A stretch of 64,000 nt of DNA, taken from contig NZ_NEQV01000005.1 in NCBI RefSeq assembly GCF_002799245.1, forward strand, positions 457,474-521,473, written 5' to 3'. Below are positions 41,800 through 50,577 of the stretch, in pieces (position 1 is the stretch's first letter; the number at the start of each line of letters is the position of its first letter). Below the pieces are notes generated by a model that saw only the letters and a list, made by a program, of their open reading frames with translations, made no database searches and was not told the DNA's origin. The DNA comes from Stenotrophomonas maltophilia. GTDB lineage: Bacteria; Pseudomonadota; Gammaproteobacteria; Xanthomonadales; Xanthomonadaceae. A program made the translations under genes and the position numbers.

Positions 41800-44049
41800 T
41801 CAGAACTCCTGCCAATCACCCTCGGCAGCCAGCGCCGGCTGGGCGGCCGATGCGCGCAACGGTCGTGCCGGTGCTGCCTTGGTGGCGGGCAGGGCAGCCG
41901 CGACCTGGCGTGGCTGCGGCGCATTCGCCAGCCGTGCCGGTGCAGCGGCGACGCTCTGCGATGCCAGCCGGAAGCGGGCCACGGCTTCACCCAGCTGCAC
42001 GGCCTGGTCTTCCATCGCACGTGCGGCGGCGGTGGCTTCCTCCACCAGCGCCGCATTCTGCTGGGTGGTCTCGTCCATCTGCACCACGGTCTGGTTGACC
42101 TGCTCGATGCCGGCCGACTGTTCCTGCGAGGCGGCGGAGATCTCGGCCATGATGTCGGTCACGCGCTGCACCGAGGCGACGATCTCGCCCATGGTGCTGC
42201 CGGCCTGGTGGACCAGGCTGGAGCCTTCGGCGACCTTGCCGACCGAATCGTCAATCAGGCCCTTGATCTCCTTGGCGGCAGCGGCCGAGCGCTGGGCGAG
42301 GGTGCGCACTTCGCTGGCGACCACGGCGAAGCCGCGGCCCTGCTCACCGGCACGGGCGGCTTCCACTGCAGCGTTCAGCGCCAGGATGTTGGTCTGGAAT
42401 GCGATGCCGTCGATGACGCTGATGATCTCGGCGATCTTCTTCGAGGAGGCTTCGATGGCCGACATGGTGGTGACCACCTGGCCGACCACGTCGCCGCCCT
42501 GCGAGGCGACGCCATGGGCGCCGATGGCGAGCTGGTTGGCCTGGCGGGCGTGCTCGGCGTTCTGGCGCACGGTGGAGGTCAGTTCCTCCATCGAGGCGGC
42601 GGTTTCCTCCAGGTTGGCGGCCTGCTGCTCGGTGCGGCGCGACAGGTCGCTGTTGCCGGAGGCGATCTCGCCGGCAGCCAGGGTGATGCTGGAGGCGCTG
42701 GCCTGGATCTGGCCGACGATCTGGGTCAGCTGCGAGACCGTGGTGTTGGCATCGTCGCGCATGCGCGCGAACACGCCGTTGAACTGGCCTTCCATGCGCG
42801 CGGTCAGGTCGCCGGCGGCGATCGACTGCAGCAGCTGCGAGAGCTGGCCGAGGTTGCCGTCGGCGACCTGCATCATGGTGTTGAGATGCTCAATCATCAG
42901 CTTGAAGTCGTGCTGGAAACGCTGTGCGTCGCCACGCTGGCTGAAGTCACCGGCGGCGGCCGCTGCGGCCAGTTGCTGGATCTGCGAATTGATCGCCAGC
43001 AGGCTGGCCTTGGCCGCATCCATGGATTCGTGCAGGATCGCGCGGCTGCCGGGCAGGCGGCGTGCATCCGGGCTGAGATTGCCGATGGCGTACTGGTTGA
43101 GCACGTCGATGGCATCGCGGATGGCATCCAGGTGCTCGAAGATCACCGTGTTGATGCCGCCGGCCAGCTGGCCATAGACGCCCGGGAAGTCTTCCGGGAT
43201 ACGGTGGCTGATGTCAGGTCCAGCATGCATTTCTGCCATCAGCTGGGTCTGCTCGGAGAAGCGACGCAGCATCGCGGTCATGTCGGCGGTGGCGGCCAGC
43301 ATCTTGCCGGCTTCGTCCTTGCTGGTGGCCTGGGTGCTGACGCTCAGGTCGCCCCGGGCGACGGCCTGGATGGCATGAACGGCCTTGCCGAGCGGACCGG
43401 TAACGGCGCGCGAGATGACCGTGGCCAGCGCGGCGGCCACCAGCGACAGCAACACGATGCAGCCGACGATGGCGATCATGCTGGTGCGGTGGGTGGCATT
43501 GGCATCGGCGATCTTGCCGTCCATCAGGCCGGCGATGTGGGTGCCCAGGGTCTTCATCGCGGCGAACAGGTCCCGGCGCGCCGGACGCGACTGCTCATCG
43601 GAAATCTGCTGTGCGAGGGTGCCATCGCCGGCGGCCACGGCTTCGCGCATGGCCTTGTTGGCAGCGAAGTAGCGATCCAGCTGCGCGCTGGCTGCACGAT
43701 ACAGTTCACGTTCCTTGGCCAGTGCCGGCAGCGCCGAGTAAGCGGCCAGCTCCTCGTGCACGGTCCTGGCGGTGTCGTCCATGCGCTTGTTGTAGTCGGC
43801 CACCTTGTCGGGCTGGTCGAGCATGCTCAGCAAGGCCAGTTCGTAGGTGCGGAATTCGCCCAGCTGCGAGCGCGCTTCGCCCAGGTGCTGGACCGAGGGA
43901 ATATCGTTGCCGGCCATCTCGCCGAGCTGCTTGTTGGCCTCGCTCAGGCGTAGCAGGGCGAAGGCGCCGAGGACCAGGGTCATCAGCGTGGTGAGCGTGA
44001 ACCCCACGGCCAGCTTGCGGGCGATGGGCAGATCTTGGAACCACTTCAT
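41800..44049 (-). CDS. Methyl-accepting chemotaxis protein with four-helix-bundle sensor
   Basis: A 749-residue chemoreceptor. TM1 (about 12-30) is followed by a periplasmic helical domain of about 150 residues of the Tar/4HB type ([20 protein letters not shown]), TM2 at about 188-210, HAMP, a long HAMP-like linker and the conserved signalling domain with [17 protein letters not shown]. It ends EGDWQEF. The start MKWFQDLP at 44049 is preceded by ggag; the longer frame to 44109 adds only a Pro-rich stretch. Its last third is nearly the same DNA as in the other two MCPs. It has its own FliA-type promoter. Confidence 0.93.
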   Translation of the reverse strand: MKWFQDLPIARKLAVGFTLTTLMTLVLGAFALLRLSEANKQLGEMAGNDIPSVQHLGEARSQLGEFRTYELALLSMLDQPDKVADYNKRMDDTARTVHEELAAYSALPALAKERELYRAASAQLDRYFAANKAMREAVAAGDGTLAQQISDEQSRPARRDLFAAMKTLGTHIAGLMDGKIADANATHRTSMIAIVGCIVLLSLVAAALATVISRAVTGPLGKAVHAIQAVARGDLSVSTQATSKDEAGKMLAATADMTAMLRRFSEQTQLMAEMHAGPDISHRIPEDFPGVYGQLAGGINTVIFEHLDAIRDAIDVLNQYAIGNLSPDARRLPGSRAILHESMDAAKASLLAINSQIQQLAAAAAAGDFSQRGDAQRFQHDFKLMIEHLNTMMQVADGNLGQLSQLLQSIAAGDLTARMEGQFNGVFARMRDDANTTVSQLTQIVGQIQASASSITLAAGEIASGNSDLSRRTEQQAANLEETAASMEELTSTVRQNAEHARQANQLAIGAHGVASQGGDVVGQVVTTMSAIEASSKKIAEIISVIDGIAFQTNILALNAAVEAARAGEQGRGFAVVASEVRTLAQRSAAAAKEIKGLIDDSVGKVAEGSSLVHQAGSTMGEIVASVQRVTDIMAEISAASQEQSAGIEQVNQTVVQMDETTQQNAALVEEATAAARAMEDQAVQLGEAVARFRLASQSVAAAPARLANAPQPRQVAAALPATKAAPARPLRASAAQPALAAEGDWQEF

Positions 44050-44158
44050 GCGGGGTGCTCCAGGTGGGCAGAGTGCCGGCGGCGGTGCGCCGGCTGGGGG
44101 TGGTTGCATCGCGAACGGTGGTGCCCGGTGGGGGTTCGGTGACGGCCGTCATTGCGGA

Positions 44159-44185
44159 ATAACGGCGCAAGCTGCGCGGACTTTA
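44159..44185 (-). promoter_or_regulatory. Sigma-28 promoter of the 4HB MCP
   Basis: Minus strand: -35 taaagtcc (44178-44185), 11-bp spacer, -10 gccgttat (44159-44166). It lies in the gap 44050-44445, which otherwise holds only a palindrome and the cheA terminator. Confidence 0.7.
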
Positions 44186-44323
44186 TGGACGCAGATCACA
44201 TTCGGTTGCGTAGGGGTGGAAGCGCGAAAGTGCTGCAGTGGCAGGGCTTTCGCTTGAGTGGGGTGGTTGCGCGCGAAACCATGGTGGCGACGAAGTTCAC
44301 GGAATGGGCGGCGCCGCCAGGCG

Positions 44324-44362
44324 GGGGTCAGATCCCTGTCCGCAGGAAAGGGATCTGACCCC
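44324..44362. repeat. GGGGTCAGATCC-family palindrome, copy 5
   Basis: ggggtcagatccct and its complement, with a partly mismatched centre (gtccgcagga). Confidence 0.75.
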
Positions 44363-44394
44363 ATCGCGGCCCCATCGCCGGAACGCGCGCAAAC

Positions 44395-44424
44395 AAAAAC
44401 CGCCACCCCTGGGGGCGGCGGTTC
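44395..44424 (-). terminator. Terminator of the STAS-cheY-cheA operon
   Basis: Minus strand: aaccgccgccccc / ggggtggcggtt stem with ttttt after it, 22 bp past the cheA stop. Confidence 0.85.
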
Positions 44425-44445
44425 AGTGCAGGCTTGCAGCGTGGA

Positions 44446-46443
44446 TCAGGCGGCCTGCGGCATCCGCAGCGAACGCACCAGCCCGCCGATGTCGACGATC
44501 AGGGCGACGCGGCCGTCACCAAGGATGGTGGCGCCGGACACTCCGCCGATGCGACGGTAGTTGTTCTCGATGTTCTTCACGACCACCTGCTGCTGCCCAA
44601 CCAGTTCGTCCACTTCCAGCGCGATCTTCTGGCCATCGCCTTCAACCACCACCACCAGCGATTCGCTGCCCGGTGCACGGTTGCCGTAGCCGTAGTACTC
44701 GCTCAGCGACAGGATTGGCAGGTACTCGCCACGTACGCGCAGTACGCGGCCTTCGCCGGCCATGCTGCGGATGTCTTCGGCTTGCGGCTGCAGCGCCTCA
44801 AGCACATAGGCCAGCGGCAGGATCAGGGTTTCACCGGCCACCGCCACGGTCATGCCATCGAGGATGGCCAGGGTCAGCGGCAGGCGGATCAGCGTGCGGG
44901 TGCCGGCGCCGAGGCTGCTTTCGATCTGCACCTCGCCCCCCAGTGCCTGGATGTTGCGGCGGACCACGTCCATGCCGACGCCACGCCCGGAGAGGTCGGT
45001 GACCGCATCGGCCGTGGAGAAGCCCGGCTGGAAGATCAGGTCCCACACCTGCGAATCGGTCGGGTTGTCCGGCACGGCCAGGCCGCGTTCGTGAGCCTTG
45101 GCCAGGATCTTGGCGCGGTCCAGGCCGCGACCGTCGTCGCTGACTTCGATGACGATATGGCCGCCCTGATGCGAGGCCGCCAGCGTGATCGTACCGGTCT
45201 CGTCCTTGCCTGCACCGCGACGGATGTCGGGCATTTCCAGGCCGTGGTCGATCGAATTGCGCACCAGGTGCACCAGCGGATCGGCGATCTTCTCGATCAG
45301 GCCCTTGTCCAGTTCGGTGCCTTCGCCAACGGTACGCAGGCGCACCTGCTTGCCGAGGCGGCTGGACAGGTCGCGGACCAGGCGCGGGAAGCGGCGGAAC
45401 ACCGCGTCCACCGGCAGCATGCGCACGCCGATCACCGCTTCCTGCAGGTCGCGGGTGTTGCGTTCAAGCTGGTCCAGGCCGGCGAACAGGCTCTCGGCAT
45501 GGACCGGGTCCAGCGCGTGCGAGACCTGCTTGAGCATGGCCTGGGTGATGACCAGCTCGCCGACCAGGTTGATCAGCGCATCGACCTTGTCGACGCTGAC
45601 GCGGATCGAGGTTTCCGCCTCCTGGCTGGCACCACCGCTGGCGGCAGGTGCAGCGGGTGCGGCAGGCGCCGATGGGGCCACTGCCGCCGCAGCGGGAGCA
45701 GCAGCGGCCGGGGCCTGGGTGGCCAGGCTCGGCGGCGCGGCAGGACGGATGTCCAGCTCGCAGTCGTCCAGCACCCAGGCGAAGGTGTCTTCGATCTTGC
45801 TGCGCGGTACCTTGCCGACCAGGCCCAGATCCCACGCCAGGTGGGCTTCGAGGGGATCGAGCTGGGCGAAGCCGGGCAGGCGTTCCATACGCGCGGCGAC
45901 CTGCAGCGAACCGAGATGTTCCAGTTCGCGGATGATGCGCAGCGGGTCGTTGCCGCTCATGAACAGCGACGGTGCCGGGGTGAAACCGATCTGCCAGGCT
46001 TCCGGCGTATCGTCCACCTTGGCTGCGGTGGCAGCCGGGGCGCTGGCTGCGGCCTGGCCGGAAAGAACCGCTTCCAGGCGCGCCTTTACCGCGGCGACCG
46101 CGGCCGGATCGGCGGCCTGGCCGTGTTCGGCTTCGCGCAGCAGGGCGCGCAGCACGTCCACCGAGGACAGCATGGCGTCGACGGCGTGCCCTTCCAGTGC
46201 CCGCTTCCCGGCGCGCAGCTCATCGAGCAGCGTCTCCAGCACATGGGTCAGGCCGGCGATGGCATCGAAGCCGAAGGTGCCGGCGCCGCCCTTGATCGAA
46301 TGGGCGGCGCGGAACACCGAATTGATGATCTCCGCGTCCTGCTGCCCCGATTCCAGGGCCAGCAGGCCAGCCTCCATCGCGTCGAGGCCTTCGCGGCTCT
46401 CCTCGAAGAAGGTGGCGTGGAAGCGTTGCAGGTCCATGCTCAT
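44446..46443 (-). CDS. cheA: Chemotaxis histidine kinase CheA, second copy
   Basis: A 665-residue CheA. HPt H48 in FRAAHSIKGGAGTFGF, a CheY-binding-like middle region (about 150-235), an Ala/Pro linker, dimerisation (KVDALINLVGELVITQ), an ATPase domain (LVHLVRNSIDHGLEMP; VSDDGRGLD; GRGVGMDVVRRNIQALGG) and a CheW-like C-terminal domain. It is distinct from the CheA at 51409, which has no such middle domain but has two short repeats. Together with the STAS and CheY genes upstream and receptors downstream it forms a second chemotaxis group. Confidence 0.95.
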   Translation of the reverse strand: MSMDLQRFHATFFEESREGLDAMEAGLLALESGQQDAEIINSVFRAAHSIKGGAGTFGFDAIAGLTHVLETLLDELRAGKRALEGHAVDAMLSSVDVLRALLREAEHGQAADPAAVAAVKARLEAVLSGQAAASAPAATAAKVDDTPEAWQIGFTPAPSLFMSGNDPLRIIRELEHLGSLQVAARMERLPGFAQLDPLEAHLAWDLGLVGKVPRSKIEDTFAWVLDDCELDIRPAAPPSLATQAPAAAAPAAAAVAPSAPAAPAAPAASGGASQEAETSIRVSVDKVDALINLVGELVITQAMLKQVSHALDPVHAESLFAGLDQLERNTRDLQEAVIGVRMLPVDAVFRRFPRLVRDLSSRLGKQVRLRTVGEGTELDKGLIEKIADPLVHLVRNSIDHGLEMPDIRRGAGKDETGTITLAASHQGGHIVIEVSDDGRGLDRAKILAKAHERGLAVPDNPTDSQVWDLIFQPGFSTADAVTDLSGRGVGMDVVRRNIQALGGEVQIESSLGAGTRTLIRLPLTLAILDGMTVAVAGETLILPLAYVLEALQPQAEDIRSMAGEGRVLRVRGEYLPILSLSEYYGYGNRAPGSESLVVVVEGDGQKIALEVDELVGQQQVVVKNIENNYRRIGGVSGATILGDGRVALIVDIGGLVRSLRMPQAA

Positions 46444-46488
46444 GGCAGTGGTGGTCCGGAAGCGAAGAGGGGGAGCGGTGCCGGGCGA

Positions 46489-46854
46489 TCAGCCCAGCAC
46501 TTTCTGCACGGTGGCGACCAGCTGTTCGGGATTGAACGGCTTGACCAGCCAGCCGGTGGCGCCGGCGGCCTTGCCTTCGGACTTCTTGTCGGCGGCTGAT
46601 TCGGTGGTCAGCATCAGCAGTGGGGTGAACTTGTAGTCCGGCAGCTGGCGCAGTTCGCGGATCAGCGCGATGCCGTCCATGTTCGGCATGTTGACGTCGG
46701 TGACCACCGCATTGAAGCGCTGGCCCTTGGCACGACCGAGCGCGACCGCGCCGTCTTCAGCTTCTTCGACGGCAAAACCGGCCGAGGTGAGGGCGAAGGA
46801 CACCATCTGGCGCATTGACGCCGAATCGTCCACCACCAAGATACGTGCGCTCAT
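46489..46854 (-). CDS. CheY-like single-domain response regulator
   Basis: A 121-residue receiver with D10 in ILVVDDSASMRQ, phospho-acceptor D53 in AVVTDVNMPNMDG, and Lys in GWLVKPFNPEQLV. There is no output domain. It overlaps the STAS gene by ATGA and precedes cheA by 45 bp. It is probably phosphorylated by this CheA; whether it binds the motor or acts as a phosphate sink beside the other CheY (53867) is open. Confidence 0.9.
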   Translation of the reverse strand: MSARILVVDDSASMRQMVSFALTSAGFAVEEAEDGAVALGRAKGQRFNAVVTDVNMPNMDGIALIRELRQLPDYKFTPLLMLTTESAADKKSEGKAAGATGWLVKPFNPEQLVATVQKVLG

Positions 46855-47159
46855 GCAGCGTTCTCCACAGATTTCAGGTTGTCATGGGTTACGTCCAGGC
46901 CCAGGGCCTGGGTGACGCCCAGCAGGCGCGCGGCGTCACTGAAGGTTGCGGTGCAACCGTGGAAGCCGGTGCCCAGGCCTGCCTCGCGGCGAGCCTGCAC
47001 GAAGGCACACAGCACCTGCACGGCGGCCGTGTGGATGCGGGCGACCTGGCTGGCATCCAGGGTCAGCTCGCCTGCCTGCTCCACCAGGGGGGCGAGGCGG
47101 TTCTTGAGCTCGGTAGTGCTCTCGATGCCGAGATCCCCACCCAGTTCGACAGTGCTCAT
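46851..47159 (-). CDS. STAS-domain protein
   Basis: A 102-residue STAS (anti-sigma-factor-antagonist-like) domain: VELGGDLGIESTTELKNRLAPL, LTLDASQVARIHTAAVQVLCAF. The usual phosphorylatable Ser in the D-x-S-x-x-D/H loop lies near DASQVARIHTAA, where a Thr/Ser is available. STAS-CheY-CheA triads occur in other chemotaxis operons, but their role is poorly known. The start at 47159 has ggag at the right spacing; the longer frame to 47174 lacks it. First gene of the second che operon, with a FliA promoter upstream. Confidence 0.85.
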   Translation of the reverse strand: MSTVELGGDLGIESTTELKNRLAPLVEQAGELTLDASQVARIHTAAVQVLCAFVQARREAGLGTGFHGCTATFSDAARLLGVTQALGLDVTHDNLKSVENAA

Positions 47160-47189
47160 CGTTGCTCCGGACAAACGGTTCCGTGATCC

Positions 47190-47216
47190 ATAACGGCACC
47201 CCGGTGGGGTTCTTTA
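47190..47216 (-). promoter_or_regulatory. Sigma-28 promoter of the STAS-cheY-cheA operon
   Basis: Minus strand: -35 taaagaac (47209-47216), 11-bp spacer, -10 gccgttat (47190-47197), about 30 bp before the STAS start. Confidence 0.7.
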
Positions 47217-47250
47217 GGGAAATCGACGCGGTGCCGCGCAGTCGCCATCA

Positions 47251-47465
47251 AAAAAGGGGACGGAGGGGATTAAGTCGCAAACGCCCGCGCCCGTCCCTGG
47301 CTGCCATTGGCAATGGCGACCGCGCAGCGGGGACGTCAGGTGTTGATCCAACCGATCAATTCCTTGCGCCCCTGACAGGCAACGCGTCAGTGCAAAGCGC
47401 CGACTCGGCTGGCGGGCAGCAGATCACAGGGACGTTTGCGACTTAATCCCCTCCGTCCCCTTTTT
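47251..47465. mobile_element. 215-bp element with perfect 33-bp terminal inverted repeats (MITE candidate)
   Basis: Left end 47251-47283 and right end 47433-47465 are exact reverse complements; the outer sequence begins aaaaaggggacggaggggat. The 149-bp centre has no open reading frame of note. It lies between the parP stop and the sigma-28 promoter of the next operon, exactly where the two chemotaxis groups meet. Ends this long with no transposase suggest a non-autonomous element; a long terminator hairpin is the alternative, given T-runs at both ends. Confidence 0.6.
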
Positions 47466-47474
47466 CTTTTCGGG

Positions 47475-48776
47475 TCAGCTCAACAGCCGGGTGGCGTCGA
47501 GCAGGATCATCGGGCGCTGGCTGACCCGGGCCACGCCGCGGAACAGGTCGTTGGAGATCTGGCAGATGCGCGCGGTGTCGGGCGGCTCGATCTGAGAATC
47601 GGTGAGGTTGGCGACATCTTCCACCGCAGATACGCGCAGGCCGATGGTCTCGCCGTCTTCTTCCAGCACCACGATGCGGGTCTGTGCGTCGTCCTCGGCG
47701 GCGGCCGCGCCCAGGTGCAGGCCCAGATCCATCACCGGGACCACCTGGCCACGCAGGTTCATGATGCCGAGCATGGCTGCGGCGGTGCCACGCAGCGGCA
47801 GCAGCGGCACCGGCAGCACCACTTCCTGGACCTTCAGCAGTTCCAGTGCATAGGCCTGGGTGCCGCAGCGCAGGCGCAGCCAGCGCGAGGTGCGTTCGCC
47901 GGCGCGACGGTTCTGCGGGTGCGGGCTGCGTGCCGGTTGGTGAGCCTGCGCCTGCAGTTCCTGCCAGGTGCCGGGGCGGTTGCCCGCGGGTGCATCGACG
48001 GCGACGCGCGGCGGCGGTGTGGCGGCGGCTGCGGCCGGCGCTGGCGCAGCCCTTGCCGCCGGCGGCGCCACGGGTGCCGCAACCACGGCGGGCGGCGGCG
48101 TGGGGACGTCTTCGCCGCCGGCGGCCGCCTCGAAGGCGGCCTGCAGGCCGGGGCTGTCGGTGTGGGCGAGGCGATGGCTGTCCGCCGGATCGGTCTCGTA
48201 GATCACTTCGTCCGGAAGATCGTCCCAGGTGGGTTCCGGGCCGGTTTTTGCAACGGCCGCAGCGGGTGCCGGCGCGGTTTCGTGAAGGATCTCATCCGGC
48301 AGGTCATCCCAGGTCGGCTCGCGTTCGGTGGCCGCTGCGCTGGCCGGGCCTGGCGCGGCACTACCGGCTGTGGCAGCGGTTTCGAAAGCGGCCTCCAGCG
48401 CGGCGTTGTCCTCGCCCGGTGTGGCGGCGGCCGATTCCGTTTCGTAGATCACTTCGGCCGGCAGATCGTCCCAGGTCGGCTCGCGTTCGGTGACCGCTGC
48501 GCTGGCCGGGCCTGGCGCGGCACTACCGGCTGTGGCAGCGGTTTCGAAAGCGGCCTCCAGCGCGGCGTTGTCCTCGCCCGGTGTGGCGGCAACGGATTCC
48601 GTTTCGTAGATCACTTCGGCCGGCAGGTCATCCCAGGTCGGCTCGCGTTCGGTGGCCGCTTCGATCGCCGGGCATGGCGCGGCACTGGCGGGCGGCGGCA
48701 CCGCAGGCGGAGCCGTGGCGATCGCCTCGCCCAGCAGTTCGTCCAAGTAATCATCGAGGATGCCGGTGCTGTTCAT
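47475..48776 (-). CDS. ParP-like CheW-domain protein with WDDLP tandem repeats
   Basis: A 433-residue protein. Residues 293-433 are a CheW-like domain (WLRLRCGTQAYALELLKVQEVV; MLGIMNLRGQVVPVMDLGL). The N-terminal 290 residues are Ala/Pro/Glu-rich and carry four copies of EPTWDDLPxEVIYET-type motifs (Trp at 48, 102, 156, 184). The first three are spaced 54 residues apart, reflecting 162-bp DNA repeats. In Vibrio and Pseudomonas the gene next to parC encodes ParP, which ties CheA arrays to the ParC polar ATPase through its CheW-like (AIF) domain; position and layout fit that role. It overlaps parC by ATGA. Confidence 0.8.
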   Translation of the reverse strand: MNSTGILDDYLDELLGEAIATAPPAVPPPASAAPCPAIEAATEREPTWDDLPAEVIYETESVAATPGEDNAALEAAFETAATAGSAAPGPASAAVTEREPTWDDLPAEVIYETESAAATPGEDNAALEAAFETAATAGSAAPGPASAAATEREPTWDDLPDEILHETAPAPAAAVAKTGPEPTWDDLPDEVIYETDPADSHRLAHTDSPGLQAAFEAAAGGEDVPTPPPAVVAAPVAPPAARAAPAPAAAAATPPPRVAVDAPAGNRPGTWQELQAQAHQPARSPHPQNRRAGERTSRWLRLRCGTQAYALELLKVQEVVLPVPLLPLRGTAAAMLGIMNLRGQVVPVMDLGLHLGAAAAEDDAQTRIVVLEEDGETIGLRVSAVEDVANLTDSQIEPPDTARICQISNDLFRGVARVSQRPMILLDATRLLS

Positions 48777-49555
48777 GCGGCCTGCTCCAGGGCGCGGGCA
48801 TCCTCGCCGAGGATCCAGTTCAATGCGCGGCGGTAGGCGGCCAGGCCGCGGCCCGGGTAGTCCTCACCGACGCTCGGCAGGGTCAGGCCGGCGGCATTGC
48901 TGATGCGGGTGTCGATCGGAATCGCGTCTTCCCACACACGGGTGCCATGACGGTCCTGCATGGTGCGCAGCGATTCATTGCCTGCACGGGTACGACGATC
49001 GAACAGGGTCGGCAGGATCGAGATCGGCAGCGGGCGGCGGCGCGAACGCTCGACCATCTCGCCGGTGCGGACCATGCCATCCAGGCCGTGCAGGGCCAGC
49101 GGCTCGGCCTGGGTCGGGATGACCAGGCGATCGGCTGCGGCCAGTGCGTTGATCATCAGCAGGCCGAGGGTCGGTGCACAGTCCAGCAGGATGTAGTCGT
49201 GCTGGCCCTGATGGCGCGCCAGTGCGTTCTGCAGGGCCAGGCCGAGGCCGGGCTGGTTGGCGCTGCGGCGCTCCAGCGTGGCCAGTGCCGACTGTGCGCA
49301 GACGTAGTCCAGGCCATGGATGCTGCTGGCGTGGCACAGGCCGGACAGGTCCGCCGGTGGTGCGCCGAACAGTTCCAGCACGCCGGCCGGCGGCGGATCC
49401 ACCGGCACGCCGAAGGCGCGGCTGAGCGAGGCATGCGGATCGAGGTCGATCAGCAGCACGCGATGGCCGAGCGCGGCCAGGCCGCGGCCGAGGGCGAGGG
49501 TGGTGGTGGTCTTGCCGACTCCGCCCTTCTGGTTGGCGACTGCCCAGATGCGCAT
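48773..49555 (-). CDS. parC: ParA-family ATPase for polar positioning of chemotaxis arrays
   Basis: A 260-residue ParA/Soj-like protein with the deviant Walker A ANQKGGVGKTTTTLALG, Walker A' VLLIDLDPHASLSRAFG and Walker B-like YILLDCAPTLGLLMINAL. No N-terminal DNA-binding domain and no parB neighbour, so it is not a plasmid partition gene. Its place between motD and a CheW-like gene is that of ParC, which places chemotaxis arrays at the flagellated pole. Four bp separate it from motD. Confidence 0.85.
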   Translation of the reverse strand: MRIWAVANQKGGVGKTTTTLALGRGLAALGHRVLLIDLDPHASLSRAFGVPVDPPPAGVLELFGAPPADLSGLCHASSIHGLDYVCAQSALATLERRSANQPGLGLALQNALARHQGQHDYILLDCAPTLGLLMINALAAADRLVIPTQAEPLALHGLDGMVRTGEMVERSRRRPLPISILPTLFDRRTRAGNESLRTMQDRHGTRVWEDAIPIDTRISNAAGLTLPSVGEDYPGRGLAAYRRALNWILGEDARALEQAA

Positions 49556-49559
49556 CGGA

Positions 49560-50576
49560 TTACTCCTTCATTGCCGGGGGAACGGCGGCGCCGACGCGGC
49601 TGCCAGCCGGCACCGGCGGCAACTTCACCGGTGCGATGGGGGAGGTGGGGACGGTGGCCGGAGTTGCGGCGGCCTGTTCGGTAGCAGTGCTTTCAGGGGT
49701 GGCAGTGGCGGCGTTCAGGCGCTGGCCGAGCGGGTCCACCGAGTGCGAAGTGTCGGCCAGGATGATGACCATCACCCGTCGGTTGCGGTTGCGGCCCTGC
49801 GCGCTGTCGTTCTCTTCGCGTGGGCGGAACTGGCCATAGCCGACCATCGCCAGCCGCGACGGCTGCACGCCCTGGTCGGCGAACAGATGCACCACGCTGG
49901 CTGCGCGCCCGGCCGACAGTTCCCAGTTCGACGGGAAGGTGGCGGTGGCGATCGGCACGTTGTCGGTGTGGCCTTCCACGCGCACGCTGTTGGGCACGTC
50001 GCGCAGCACCTCGGCCAGGCTGGCCAGGGTCTGCCGTGCATGCACGTCCAGCGCGGCCGAGCCGGTGGGGAACAGGATGTCGCTGTTGATCTCGACCTCG
50101 ATCCACAGTTCGGTGCGGCGCACGCTGATCATGCCGCGGTCGATCAGCGGCGCGAGTGCGGCGGTGAGGCGGTCGGCGATGCTGTTGAGCTGGCGCTCGG
50201 CGCGCGCGATCTGCTCCTGGTTGTGCACCGATACCGGCATGCGCATCTGCGAGGCCATCGACGGCAGCAGGGTCGGGTCGTGCGAGGGCGCCGGTGCGGA
50301 GGGGCCGACCTTGGTCCCGGACTTGATCACCGAGGGGCTGTCCCAGCCGCCGCCCTGCACCTGCTTGTTGCCGACCTGCACCGGATTGATCGTGCGCGGT
50401 GCGCCACCGAAGGCATCGGTGAGCGCGTCGGCCATGATCCGGTACTTGCCCTCGTTGACCGAGGAGATCGCGTACATGACCACGAAGAAGGCGAGCAGCA
50501 GCGTCATCAGGTCGGCATAGGGGATCGCCCATGCTTCGTGGTTGGCGTGCTCTTCGTGGTGCTTGCGGCGGGCCAT
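49560..50576 (-). CDS. motD: Flagellar motor stator protein MotD (MotB-like)
   Basis: A 338-residue MotB-family protein. A single TM holds the ion-binding D22 in AIPYADLMTLLLAFFVVMYA. A plug/linker follows, then an OmpA-like peptidoglycan-binding domain (VEGHTDNVPIATATFPSNWELSAGRA; MVGYGQFRP) and a Pro/Ala-rich tail of about 70 residues. With MotC it forms the second proton stator set known from Pseudomonas. One base separates it from motC. Confidence 0.92.
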   Translation of the reverse strand: MARRKHHEEHANHEAWAIPYADLMTLLLAFFVVMYAISSVNEGKYRIMADALTDAFGGAPRTINPVQVGNKQVQGGGWDSPSVIKSGTKVGPSAPAPSHDPTLLPSMASQMRMPVSVHNQEQIARAERQLNSIADRLTAALAPLIDRGMISVRRTELWIEVEINSDILFPTGSAALDVHARQTLASLAEVLRDVPNSVRVEGHTDNVPIATATFPSNWELSAGRAASVVHLFADQGVQPSRLAMVGYGQFRPREENDSAQGRNRNRRVMVIILADTSHSVDPLGQRLNAATATPESTATEQAAATPATVPTSPIAPVKLPPVPAGSRVGAAVPPAMKE

Positions 50577-50577
50577 G

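Noticed and set aside
47162..47446. Small plus-strand gene inside the 215-bp element
   Set aside because: No ribosome site and no family likeness; it reads through one inverted end.
48773..49555. Plasmid or chromosome partition gene parA
   Set aside because: No parB or parS nearby, short N-terminus, and placement between motD and a CheW-like gene point to ParC of polar chemotaxis arrays.
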